A stretch of 64,000 nt of DNA from Atrichornis clamosus (taxonomy: Eukaryota; Chordata; Aves; Passeriformes; Menuridae): contig WBMZ01004629.1 of NCBI GenBank assembly GCA_013400975.1, positions 1-64,000 of the forward strand, written 5' to 3'. This document shows, in pieces, positions 1 through 12,200 of the stretch. The position numbers and the translations under genes are program-made. Positions within the stretch are counted from its first letter, which is position 1; every line of letters starts with the position of its first letter. Under the pieces are notes generated by a model. It was not told the DNA's origin. It saw nothing but the letters and a program-made list of their open reading frames with translations, and did not search any database.

Positions 1-193
1 CCCCCCCCTCCCCGCCCCCGCCGCGTTACCGTGGCACCGCCGCCGCCGCGCCGGCCCTCGCGTCGCCATCGCGGCTATAAAGGCCCTCGGACGCGGCCTA
101 GCCCAGGGCAGGGGGGCCGGGCTGGTAGTACCAACTCTGTTCCATCTTCGCCGTCCGAGGAGCGCTCCCGGAGGGACAAGCTGACAGGTGGCC
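1..193 (+). promoter_or_regulatory. SPATA18: SPATA18 CpG-rich promoter and 5' UTR
   Basis: The stretch is very C/G-rich with many CpG dinucleotides, and this composition continues to about position 400, so it looks like a CpG-island promoter. A TATA-like box (TATAAA) lies at 76-81, about 115 bp before the start codon, so transcription could start near 105-110. Bases 1-24 are runs of C; the complementary strand has G-runs that would suit SP1/KLF binding and could form a G-quadruplex. The start codon at 194 sits in a strong context (GCCATGG). That this is the promoter is inferred from position and composition. The true transcription start and any divergent gene to the left cannot be seen. Confidence 0.7.
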
Positions 194-280
194 ATGGCCG
201 ACGACTTACGGAGTCTGGTGGGCGCGGGGAGCGTCCGGGAGCTGCAGGAGAAGCTGGAGAACTGGCAGCAGGACTACGGG
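194..280 (+). CDS. SPATA18: SPATA18 coding exon 1
   Basis: Encodes residues 1-29, beginning MADDLRSLV and containing LQEKLENW, which matches the start of mammalian MIEAP (LQEKLDFW). The ATG at 194 has a strong Kozak context. The donor is GGG|GTGGGT at phase 0. The open frame continues into the intron to 391, but that part has no similarity to the family. Confidence 0.9.
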
Positions 281-3200
281 GTGGGTCCTGCCACTCCTCG
301 GAGCCGGAGGCGGGACGCGGAGCGGGCAGCGGTCCCCGCTCGGCGTTCCACAGACCGGTTTGGGACGCTGCCCCACACGCGCGCCCGGTGACCACGGTTT
401 TAAGACCTTTTGAGCACTTACAGCTTCATCTGCTTGGCTTTTTGCCAATGATGAGGTTCCCTGAAAGCAAGGGCTGGAGGTTAAAAGCGATATTTGAGCG
501 GTACTGGCTGCGTCTGGAACAGAAGAGAGTGTTGTAGTGAAAGACTTGCAGGTGGAAGGACCATGGGTGGGGTTGTGCTCCGAAGGAGTCGCCTGTGGCT
601 CAGGAACACTCAGGAGAACGTGAGGAAAAAGGGTGCTGAAAGTGAGAACAAGTTATCCAGCATTCCCACTCTTCTGGGTGGGGAAACCTGTTAGAGCTGA
701 GAGGCTGCTGCAAGGCAGCACGGCCGCCGAAGGGCTTCAGAAGAGGGAAGCGGATGTGAGGGGAGAGTTTCGGGTATTAGGAGAGGGCTGCAAATGCGTA
801 TAGTGCTATCCCTGGAAGAGTAACAGGAAACTGAGGAGGTGAGACAGCGGAATTAATACAGAAGGTGTAAAATTAGGGAAATATGAGGTGAAGGAACACG
901 AGACTTGACAGCTGTGCCTTTTCTCCGTGGATAATCTTGACAGAGTACTCCTGCATCCCCGGGTTTCTCTAGTTTCAGGACGTGGATAGTTGGTCACGAG
1001 CCTGTAACCACCTGCAGTGTATTACGGGTAGTGAGAAAAGGTGCTGAGCGGAGATGCAGCTTTTCAGGGGAAGTCAGTTCGGTTTTTTTACTTCATGGTG
1101 GATAAAAGTTACAGTTACGTAGCCAGCGTAACTCTGCGGGATTCACGGCAAGGGACAGTTTTAAGGAGGAGTTTGAGAGTAGGTGGTAAAGCTACCACGG
1201 AGGATGGCAGAGGAGGAGCAGTGCATGCATTGTAAAATCGTGCAAATGGATGGTTGAGGTAGACCTTGGGAGGGCTGAGCAGTAGTGGGGGCTGAAATCT
1301 CCATAATAAGTGAGTTGGGAGTAGTCTCTCAGGTTTTGGGAAATGAACAGTTTCAAGTGCTGTTGCAGAAAAAGAAGAGCTGGCAGATGGAAGCACCGTG
1401 GGTGTTATGTCGCTGTGATGAGCTGGAAAAATATACTTTGCAGCCGTGTTCTGGTAGAGGTGAGCAGGTTGACTGTGCTCCCCAAGGCCAGAGGAAAGCA
1501 TGTTGCAGCAATGAAAAGACAAGCTGATGGGGGCACGGGTGGGAATTTCACCTGTTTTGGAAGCTTGTAAAAACCATATGGAGTCATTGGAGCCTGAAGA
1601 CCTAGAGGGTGATCCATGTGGAACGTGATACACAGGTTACAGATAAAGGTTAAGGAAGCAGGTACAAAGTGTGTATTCTGACAGGTGCAGTAGTATCCTG
1701 GACAGATTAACCCTATGAACTTTTCAAAATTGCATTTGCTGAAAGTGGTGTCGTTTTGCTGTTTCCTAGGCATAATGCTGGGCTTTGCTTCTTCTTCAGT
1801 AGTACTTGTTTCAGTTTGTAACTCTTAAAAATCGGGTGAAATAGTATGGAGGCCTCATGGGACTGCTGACAAAGCAAGATAAGAGCCTCATAGTATTACT
1901 TCATCTAATATGGAAAACCAGATTTTGGACTAATATTTTTTAATCCAATAATTTGCTAGATTATTTTTATAACTTCTGAAAGATTTTAACTCAGATTCTC
2001 AATTATTATGATTCTTCTTTTAGAGGCACTTGTGGTTGCAACCTCTTTATGATGGAAAAGGAGTAAGTTTTCTCAAGTAGGGAATTAACTGAGTCATAGA
2101 AGTCCTGATGTCTTGTTCTTTTTAAGAAAGTGAACCTTAAAAAATGAGTATTCTAATGAATGCAGTAAGAAAAGGGTGGGAAGATGTAATTTTGAGGGGG
2201 GGGTAATGCCATGACTGTAACAGGAATAACTTTGAGTAAGAAAGCCCACATAGATGTAGTAATACACATTAATGTGCAGATTAATTCCTGTGGTGAGAAT
2301 CTGAACCGATGCTGTGAAATGTTAGAATTGAACACTGCGATTCAAAAGCGGCTCTTCACAATTCTCAATGAAACATCTCGAGAAGGTAAATCAGTGCTTT
2401 GTCTAATTGCTAACACTTGTGACATTTTGTCCAACTCTGGCTCTTTCTGTAAGTGTTCTCACCATTTCTTAATGTATGTATTTTCTTAGATTGTCATAAT
2501 GTGAGTGCAGAAACAGTAAGAAAACGTCTCCTGCCAAGCCTAGGGACTTGTTCGTCCTGTGCTGCTTCAGGAAGTCACTTTGACCTCTCTCTCACTCAGG
2601 TGTGTAAGAAACTTATTTTAAGGGAATAGAACCATGTGAATTTATACCTATAGAAGAACTTTAATAACTTTCTGTTAATAGTAGCCTCCCTCCCAGATTT
2701 TACTTAATGAGATGTCTTTCGTTGCTCATGGAGACACTTACGGAGACAACCATGCTATTGTGCAGGAATTTGCATGCTAGATGTTATTGTACTGCTTTCC
2801 TTTTCTAGGTAAAGATTTGCTATGTTTACATTTGCAGAGACATCATAGAAGTATTTATGCCATATCTCTGTTAAAAAAACGTAACACTGTGTGAAAATAC
2901 ATATGTAAGCTGAAGGTGTGCATAAACTCCATGCGTTATTCTGTGAGCTCCTTTTATTTTTTGGAAAAAAAAAGTCTGAGAGTATCTTAACATTATATTA
3001 TCTCCAGAAGTGTTAAAAAAGAAAAGAAGTGCTCATGCCTATCATGATACCAGCATGCTCCTGCTGTGATATTTGGAGTTAATATGTATTTTATATTTAC
3101 TGAAGGAGTTGTAATACTAACAGTTTGGCAGAAATGACAGATCTGTTGTGGCTTTCTGCTGTGAAAGAAAATAAGAGCATTGGCTGATTCAGACCAGGGG

Positions 3201-6200
3201 AAAATCATCAAGATCCTGAGATTTGACAGTGATGTCTCCACGTTCTTTGATTTCTCATTTTTACACCTTCTCTGTCAAGATATTTCACAATTAAAATAAG
3301 GACGAATGAAAAGTGATATCCCTTAAGAGTCAGACTCTAATATGCAGGGTTCTACCAAAAAAGCCCACAAAATATAAAATAATGACATTATTAAGTGACA
3401 GTACACCAGGCATACCAGTTACAGATTTGTCATTGCATGTGACATTCAAAATTTAAAGAAAAGCCTGTTGCGCAGTTACTTACTTAATTCCAGCAGTATC
3501 AGGCAATTCTACGAGTTGTTAAAGACAGTTGCATGTGTAGTAGTGTGATTTCTGGAATGACAATAGTTGCCTCCTGTGTTCTAGTAACTTGTTCCGTTAT
3601 TTTGTGTACATGAATTTCCAAAATGTTTTCTTGAGCTGGTGATGTAGTCAATCAGAAGTTGACTAACTGAAAGAAACCAACTGTGTAACACAGCTGCAAA
3701 ATGCTTTGTTCTGATGCTGTGTATACAAGCAGTAAATCTGCATGTGCGGACCTTCCCTAATTTCTATCATGAGGTGTAAAAGAAGTGAATATTTTTCTTG
3801 ATACAATTGAGTCTATTTGGTGTGCCTGGAAGGTATTGCTTATGTCTCTAGAGAGTGTGCAATTGTTTTTGTTCTCAGTTTCTCTAGAAATGGTTGTTAC
3901 TGAAATATTTAAAATACACCTGCCAATAATGCTATAGGAGACTGTTGAGGGATTCTGTAAGGTAGAACACTTAGGCAGTGTGGCTTCATGTTTCCTGGTA
4001 GGATTCAACTGGGGGAGAGATGCAGCTGAAAGAATTGGCCAGCACTCAGACTTCTCGACTGCAAGAGCTGGAGGAAAAACTAACTTCAACTCGTCTGCAA
4101 ATCAACCAGATGGAACAAGAGTAGGCAAATTAACTGCGATTCTTTTTGTTTGCTTTTTGTTTTTCAGCGAGCCACATTTTCTTCTTGACATCTAAATATT
4201 GACGGAGATTTGTAAAATATTTCATCTCTGGCTTAAAATCGGAGTTTCAAAATGCATGTAGGCTCTGTATTGTGCCCCATTTTGGATACATATATACAAA
4301 TGAAACAGTCATACCCACATTAATAAATTGACTTGGTAGGTTTTGCTTCTGGAAGAGGTGTTGGAAAACGTGCCAGTATTCTTTATAAAAGGGGTTTGTG
4401 TAGTGCATGACAATTCCAGTGGAGTTATAGTCAATGAACTTTTACATGCTGCGTAAACCTTAAAAAAATTGAGTAGCTATGGTGCAACATTTATTGAAGG
4501 ACCTACAATGTGTCACAATCAATTAGGGTACGTCATTGGTATGTCAATATTCAAGAAGATAAAAACCACTGTGGTAAGACGGAGGAAGAGAGTTGGATTT
4601 TCAGAAAAGTGACTAGGCCTGAATAGTTTTTTGCCTAGTTGCATAAAACATATTTTGCAGAGCTCTGTAGTCTCAAAATTACTAAATTGCTTCAAAATAC
4701 AAATTTGTGCAGTTATTGCCAGTTCCAGAGCCATTTTAGAGGTAGCTCTAAAGGGCAGACACATTCTTGTGCATCCTGTTAGCATGAGAACAATGAATAT
4801 TCACAAGTCTTTGGTCAGTACAATAAGTCATATAATTTCTTGCCCTTACTAAGTGATTCCAGGAATATCAGTTTGAATTTTCCCCATGCCTATTTCTAGA
4901 ACTCGTCTTTCCAAATCTACTCTTCTTTCCCATTTGTCCTTTATAGTAGAATTCTTTAGCCCTTTTTTTACTACTACTCTGCTAGAAGTCCTTCCTGAAG
5001 GAGCTGACCAAGGATGACCATGGTATTGGACAATCTTTCCTCTTAGCAGATTTTGCTGGCCTTATTACCTGTGTTTATCTCAGTCAGCCTGCTCCTTAAA
5101 AAGTTGGAACAAGAATCTTGTCAATTTTGTAAGTGTTAGAGCTGTCGTTGGTTCAGATCCTCAGAATTCTCACCAGGGTCCGTCAATAAAGAAAAGAAAG
5201 GACAGATTTGAATACTTTCAAAAAAAATAGAAAGCATCTTTTAAAATTTTTTTCTTCTGCTTTTGGTGAGAAGAAAGCAACAGTAATAACCTGTGTTTGG
5301 AGGGAAAATGGAGATGTTGGGATAGCTTTTAATATTAAGTGAGAGTAAAGGACAGAAGATAAAGCTTGCTTAACTGGTTGTTTGCCAATCTTTAAAAAAC
5401 ACTGCTTCTCTTGGGGACAGTAGGAGAAAAATCATTAGCTTTTGGTATTACTTGAATAACATCTTTGGTGATATCCTTTGACTGATTAATATATTCCAGC
5501 AAAGAAAAAAGCCCAAGAACCTGATAGAAGAAAACACTTTTATTATATTTCAGTTCTTAATCTGTGGGAAAGGAAACTGAGCTGATTAACATCTTGAATG
5601 TGAGCAAGAAATCTGTTTCTTTTAGATCTCATCATCTGAGCTAGTGTAAGAACACCAAATGTTAACCAGTGATTTTTCCTGTAACACAGTGTGGTGTATC
5701 TGCTCGCCTGCCACAATACACTTAAACATTTTAAAGTGAGATTAAGAGTCTACTTTGGAGTATGCTTTTTTAAACTTTTGATTTTTCTTATATTTCAGCA
5801 TAAGGACCTTGCTCAATAATTTTCCTCTTTTTTCTGCTCCTTTTGTTTGATGACAAGGATTAATTGATAGATGGTTTATATTGATAAAAGGACATATTGT
5901 GTCTGACTTTATTCTGTGTAATTAAGTCTGAAGGCTTCCCGTGCTGAAGAGAAGGATACCCTGAGGAAGTTAGAGCGACTGAATGACTATGACCAGCAGA
6001 TTCAACTACTTCGGGATGAGATTTCTATCCTGGATGCCCAAAAGTCTGTTCTCCAGAGCAGGTAGAGGTCTTATTCAGAGAAGTCACTGAATCATAGAAA
6101 TTGTTCGTGTTGGGTAGCATGAATTCCCCCCTCATTTGAAATTGAAATACAAACAAAAGCTAAGCTTTTTTACTTTGTTATGAAAGGACATACTCTTCAG

Positions 6201-9200
6201 CTGATTCTTCTAGTACCTGAATATTTTAATTTAAGGCAGCTGTGTTGAGTTTCAGACAAAACAGCAAATAATGCAGCTTTACAAAATACATTGAGGTGCA
6301 ACTGTATGGAATTAAAAGAGAGAGTTTTTTTGTTAATGAGTCCTCTTTGATCACTGTACAATTACAGGGCAGAACTTGTTATATTTTCCCTTGTTTGGTA
6401 CTCTCAGTGGTACTGAAAGAGGAACAAATCTCCAAAATATTACTAGTTAAAAGTGTGTTTCCCAGGAACAAAGTGCTTGGCTGTATGTGCTGTGTGGTAA
6501 CACAGACCTTTCCCACGGGAACCTTTCTCTTCTTCTTTCTATGTCTTGTAAATAGAGATAAAAGCTTGGATGTTATTGAAAACTGTCTCTGGAAAGATGG
6601 ACATTCTACCTGGCCTATCGGCCTAGGGGGAGGTTATGAATTGACCCAATCCAGATGACCTTTTGAAAGTCTATATAAGTTTTAGAATTAAATAATAAAT
6701 TCAGATTTCTGCCTCATCCGATCCAGCCTGATTCTTTCGCTGTTGAACCACTGGCAGAGCGACAGTGCTGTAGGAATTACTTTACTTTTACCATTTAGGC
6801 TTTAGCCGATAAAATGTATTGATGCAAATGCCTTCATATTAGACTAACCATCTGCATCGTCTTTAATTATGGTGGCTCAAAATCTCACCTCACCCTTTGA
6901 CAAAAAACTCTGTCCTAGGGAAGAACATCTGAGGATGGTGAAGTGACATCAAGCTACTTTCTGTGTCTGTTGCAGGCTTGCCCGGAGCCGCTCTCCTTGC
7001 AGGCGCAGCGGGAGGATGTCCCGAAGCTGCCTTTCCCCGAGGACCTGGTCACCTGCCCGATCCAGGCGGGTCAATGCTTCGCGTCGCGCTTGCCTGGTGG
7101 CTCGCTTTGGTTACATCAATGCTCGAGAACGCTTGGATGCAGAGACCCTTTTGAGGACATACATCAGTGACATGGAGACAGTGCAGAGGATAATATACAT
7201 TGCAGCTGTGGTAAGAAAGAAATAATATATCTTATTTCACAGGCCAGCAGTGTTTTATAAAATAGTATGTCTGTACTGGATTAAATTGTGAGTAAATTAA
7301 CTTTTCTGTCAAGTGTAGAGAAGAAAACTTTTCTTCTTTTATTCCTTTTGATTTTTTTTCTTCCTCTCACACTTCTACATTGAACTCTCAATTTAGTGTC
7401 CTAACTGCCCTGTCCCAACACTGGGACAGGACCAGCGATCTATAGTGCAGGTGCTAAAAGAGGACAGATTGGCTCTGAAAAGTAGATGATGCCTGCACTG
7501 GTCAACATTGCTTTATTTAGAAAAATTCTTTTGGGAGTGCTGTATTAAACATTAGCACACTCCAAAGGTAAAAATCTTTCCATGTTGTGCTTTCCTCCTG
7601 CTTGTAGCTATGTGCCTTTTTAGTTTTATTGGGTCCCTTGAAATTACTTAGATACCTCATATTTACTATGATCTCAGTCTGAAGAAAGTTGTTTTCATTT
7701 TTCTGTATTGAATCTTCTTTTCTATAAAAATGATGTAGCACATACCTGTGTCAGCGAGGCAGTGTCTCTTAATGTGTGCGATCCCAAGCACATTTAATTT
7801 TCTGAAAGTTTTTTCTTCCAACAGTCATTCAGATTACACTCTCCAGTTCAACCTCTTTTCTAACAAACAAGAGATGTTCCTGTCTTATGTGTTAGGCTAT
7901 GGCACATAAAATGCTATTACTTATGATATCTTTGAACGTGATTGCACTGAGCATGGGTGTGTGATAGAATCCTTTGCAAATATAGAAGATTAGGTTGGAA
8001 GCTTTTCAATCCTATCGTCTGCAAATAAATTACACTTGAGTTAATCAGAGAATTCCTTCCAGATGAGTTAACATTTCTTTTTACAGCAGTGTATTATATT
8101 CCTCCTTACTATGATAACAGTGGGTTAAGTTCATTTTCTCAGATAACTGATAAAAAATTAATGTCAGTCTCCTGTATTTAACCAGATGTTCTTTACGTTT
8201 GCAGGAATCTTTTCATGCAGCAAAGATGGCCTTCTGGAAGCTGAAAAGACGTGTAAGAGCAACTTTGGCTCTAGATCACACAGGGCCTGAGTCGCTGGAA
8301 GATGCTGTCCTGGATTATATAGTTCTCCACAACGATCTGTATAATGTTCATGTCAGTGTCCATGTAAGTCAAGGGCAGTGGGGCAGTGATGTGGTGATCT
8401 CGTTCAGGAAATAGTAAATTCAGAATATGTAAACTAGGAATGCACTGTAACCTGAAGAAGGCAAAAGTTATTGTATGGACTTGTAGCAGTTTACTTTCCA
8501 AAACAATATTGCTAGAACTAGTATATGTATGGCCTAGTAATCGCTTGCTTTATTGTCTGTGACTAGAATTTCCCTGTCTGCAAGAATAATATTTTTGGCA
8601 AGATACAGTGTAACTTTCTTAATCAAATAAATGTAAGCTAAATTTCATATTTTTCTTGAATTTTGTGTTCTACTGAAAAGCTGCATCTCCTTCCTAAGAT
8701 TTAGGTCAATAATGTAGCTTATACTTTATTTCTAAAATTGCAGCACATTTTTTCTGAAGCTATTATTTTCTGGAATAGTCTAGGGCAATATTACTGTGAG
8801 CTTTTTATACTGATTTTTAAATGTAGAAAGCTGAGAGGCATATTTAGGAGGGACTTCCATACTTGCTTGTGAATAAAATTGTTAGTGAGTGCAAATTACT
8901 AAAATACTTCTTTTTCAGGAAGTAATTTGCTGCATGAACATGAACCCAAAGATTCCATTTCCACCAGGAGTTGATTTCATTGTGATCAGAAATTTGATTC
9001 AAGAGTTGTGCTCTGTGGCTTTTTCAATGCAGACACTTGATCCTCCTCTTGATATTGCTGTTGGTATTGATGGAGAACTTTTCAGTGCTACCAAGTAAGA
9101 ACTCCATATATTCAGTCAGATTCTTACTATTTAAAGGGTCTATCAGGTTGTATAGTCTACTTGTTTCTTAATTAATATAAAGGTTTAAGATTGCTAAACA

Positions 9201-12200
9201 TTAATTTGGGGCAAAAATCCCTGGTCTGTAGTGAATTGAGTACATCTTTAAGGTTTATGATAGTGTATATATGCCAGCATGTAGACAAGCGTTGACAGTT
9301 TTTTTTTTTTAGTGAACAACAGAGCAATTTTCTGATAAGCTTCAGTCTCGAGAGCATATTTAATGCATCATTTAAGAGGAAAATGATTATCAGCTTTCCT
9401 TTCCCTGTTTAGTCTCTTATCTGCCTCTTTTAAAATTTTTGCGTCTTTGTTCCTCCTTACGGGCCTGTTCTGTAAGAATCATGTTTACTGAGATCTGGCA
9501 GTTGGTGTCTGTTGCCAGGATCATCAACATATTTGCTGCAAACTCCAGTCTGTGGCTGCTGTACAACACAGGAGTATTAATGTGCTCCCATGTCTTCTGG
9601 TTTAGAGCTGAGCAAAAAAGAAAAATGCCTCTTAAAAACGGGAATTTTGTTTAAAAAATTCGCACCATAACATAATTCTTCTTTTTTTCTATAGGGGTAG
9701 GGCTGGCTACTTTTTCAGCTGGCAGAGAACTGTAGGGTACTTTCGTGTGTTCCAGAAAGTTAAAGGGATTGATAGGTCAAAAAAAATTGCTGTCAAAAGC
9801 AAAAAAACCCCTACATCAGTAAGAAGGTTTCTAGTAATGATTTTGAATAGAATGGAATGCAGGTGGGGAAGCACTTGAGAAGTCAAGGAGAGAAATAGTG
9901 AAGATGAAAGTAGGCTTTTGATGGGAGAGTGCAAAGTTATACAGGACTATTCAGTGATCCTGTCCAAATACTGGGCAGTTAGCTTTTGATACTCAAAACT
10001 ATTGACTGAATTAAGAAGAAACAACACTATGGTATAGTCTTGGGATGCTTTCTCCACCTACTTGGTGCGTATGGCCTTAAAAAACCACACATAATATGTT
10101 TTTATGTGCTGCTGCAGGAGACATTTATCTATCTAGATAAATGTGGCATATGTATATGTTTACATGTGTAGCATGTGGTTCTCAGAGATGCAGCAAAACT
10201 TGTAGAAATTAATATATCTCTCTGTTTGTTATGTATGATACCATTCTATAAAGGACTGGCCAAACCTCATTGTACCCTACACCTACCTTCATGCCTCTGC
10301 GCACAACATTGTTTTATATAACTTGCTATTGTAATACATTACTAAAGTACGGATGCATTGCTTTTTAAAATTTCTGTTATTTGGTATTTGTTTTGAGTGT
10401 GAATCTATAAAGGCAGATGTATTATTTAGCCAATATTCTGGACTGAGAAAGGTAGTATATATCTGGTATATACCTTTGAATTAATTTTTCTTAGGTAGAG
10501 TGTTACTGTTTCATTATCAATATCTGAGGATCTTGCTAATAAAGTTGTCTCATAAGATTCTAGGATATAACTTTATAGTCGAGATAGAGTATTTCTGTAA
10601 TGTCCTTTATGGTGGTCTTGTTTTAGCAAGATATTTCAGCAAAAGGGAATGACTATGCCTGCCAAATTGCTGCTCAGAAGGTTACATCTGTCAGTGGACA
10701 CAGGGGCCCTGGCTTTTATGGGGCTTATGCAAAAATTATGGTCTAGTGGCCTTTGGAAGTGTGAGATGGCTTTATTTGAATGTCTGTCAGTATAAGTAAA
10801 GAGGGTCTGTCTTAAAAGTGCATTTCTTTTTACAAGATCACTTAATATTTACTTTTGTGATGTGGAAAAATTCTCAAGAAAGATATTAGAGCTGTAGCTA
10901 GTATTCTGCTTTTTATCAGCATTGATGATTTGAAACATATTTATCTTACAGCACTTATACGCAGATATTTCTTGTACTCTTGTGTTTCAACAGGTACTAT
11001 CGTAGTTTTGACTCAGATTTCACAGCTAACTTTGTGGCCTATCACTTATGGCCTGCTCTGATGGAAAATGGTGTTGTAATTGTGAAGGGAGAGGTAGTCA
11101 CTAAAAGAACGGTTCTGGTATGTATTTTGTTAAGGAATATATTAAGGGAAGTAATTGGATTTCAACACTGTTTTTAAAGCTTAAAAAGATAAGTTCTTAA
11201 CTGTTCCCTGTATGGGTGGAGTTGTATATCAAATATCAATTAGGTTTTAGTGCCTCATCCTGTATTTAGGATGAATAATTCCATTTTCCTTAATGTATTA
11301 ATTATGCAGATGAATGTTTGTTGGCAGAGCCTGTTCTAAGGAGAAAGCTTACTGTGTTTCTTCTCTGTCCTCAAACTTCATCTCCAGCATGGCAAGTCTG
11401 CTTGCAGAGTCTGTCTTTATGAAATCCTCTCTCTCAAAAGAGGTTTGTCAAACTCTTCTCTTGTAGTGGTCCTGCAGAAGTAGAGTTAGAAGCAGAAGCT
11501 GCAGCTGTAGCAACCGTCGTCTCCTATCTGGTCAGGTAAGCTTCAGCTGAATGCCTGTATTATTAACAGCATCAAGTATTTTAGCTACGAATGTAGGCAA
11601 GCTCTTAAAAATGCTGATGTGCCACATGTACATTTTAACACTGAATTAATGTCTTGCTTGAAAGTCTTGAATGAGGTGAAGCTGAACTGACAGATAGTTA
11701 TTGCCTGGTGTAATGATCAGTAGAGATGCTGTATGAGAAGTAGATCATAGTTAAGTTCTCAGAAGTATCAACTGTGTATCTTGGAATGCTTTCCCCCTAC
11801 TCTCCCTTGCTTCAGTGTCCTTCTGAATAAATAATTGCATCATCTGAAAGTGTTTTAGTCATCTTGCAGTACATATACAACACATAGTTCCTGCTTCCTG
11901 GAATTAGTAACCTAAATTTACACCCTAAGGCATCAAAGGAGGAGAAAATAAGCGTAGGATGAGCAGGAGGGGAGGAACTGAGGTGGTACAAATAATATAT
12001 GTGAAACTTTAGGAGAGTTCTGCATATGGTGTAGTTACACACATTTTTAATTATTTCTGTAAAAAACATGTATATTTTTCTGATTGTTAGCCCATCTTAT
12101 TAAATTGACATAGGTGTCCTCAAAATGTAAATATTGAAAATGAGAGGCTTTGGGTAAGGCTCACTTTTTTGTGTGTGCACAGTGTGTGAAAAAAATCCTA

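Noticed and set aside
31..537. Plus-strand open frame of 168 codons over the promoter and exon 1
   Set aside because: It lies in a different frame from the SPATA18 start. It is open because CpG-island DNA has few stops. The translation is Pro/Arg/Gly-rich with no similarity.
4121..5926. Search for an extra SPATA18 coiled-coil exon
   Set aside because: The only candidate after a good pyrimidine tract (near 5501) meets a stop after eight codons in the required phase.
6088..6120. Short AATCATAGAAATTGTTC string resembling a CR1 3' end in antisense
   Set aside because: Too short (about 30 bp) and too diverged to call an element.
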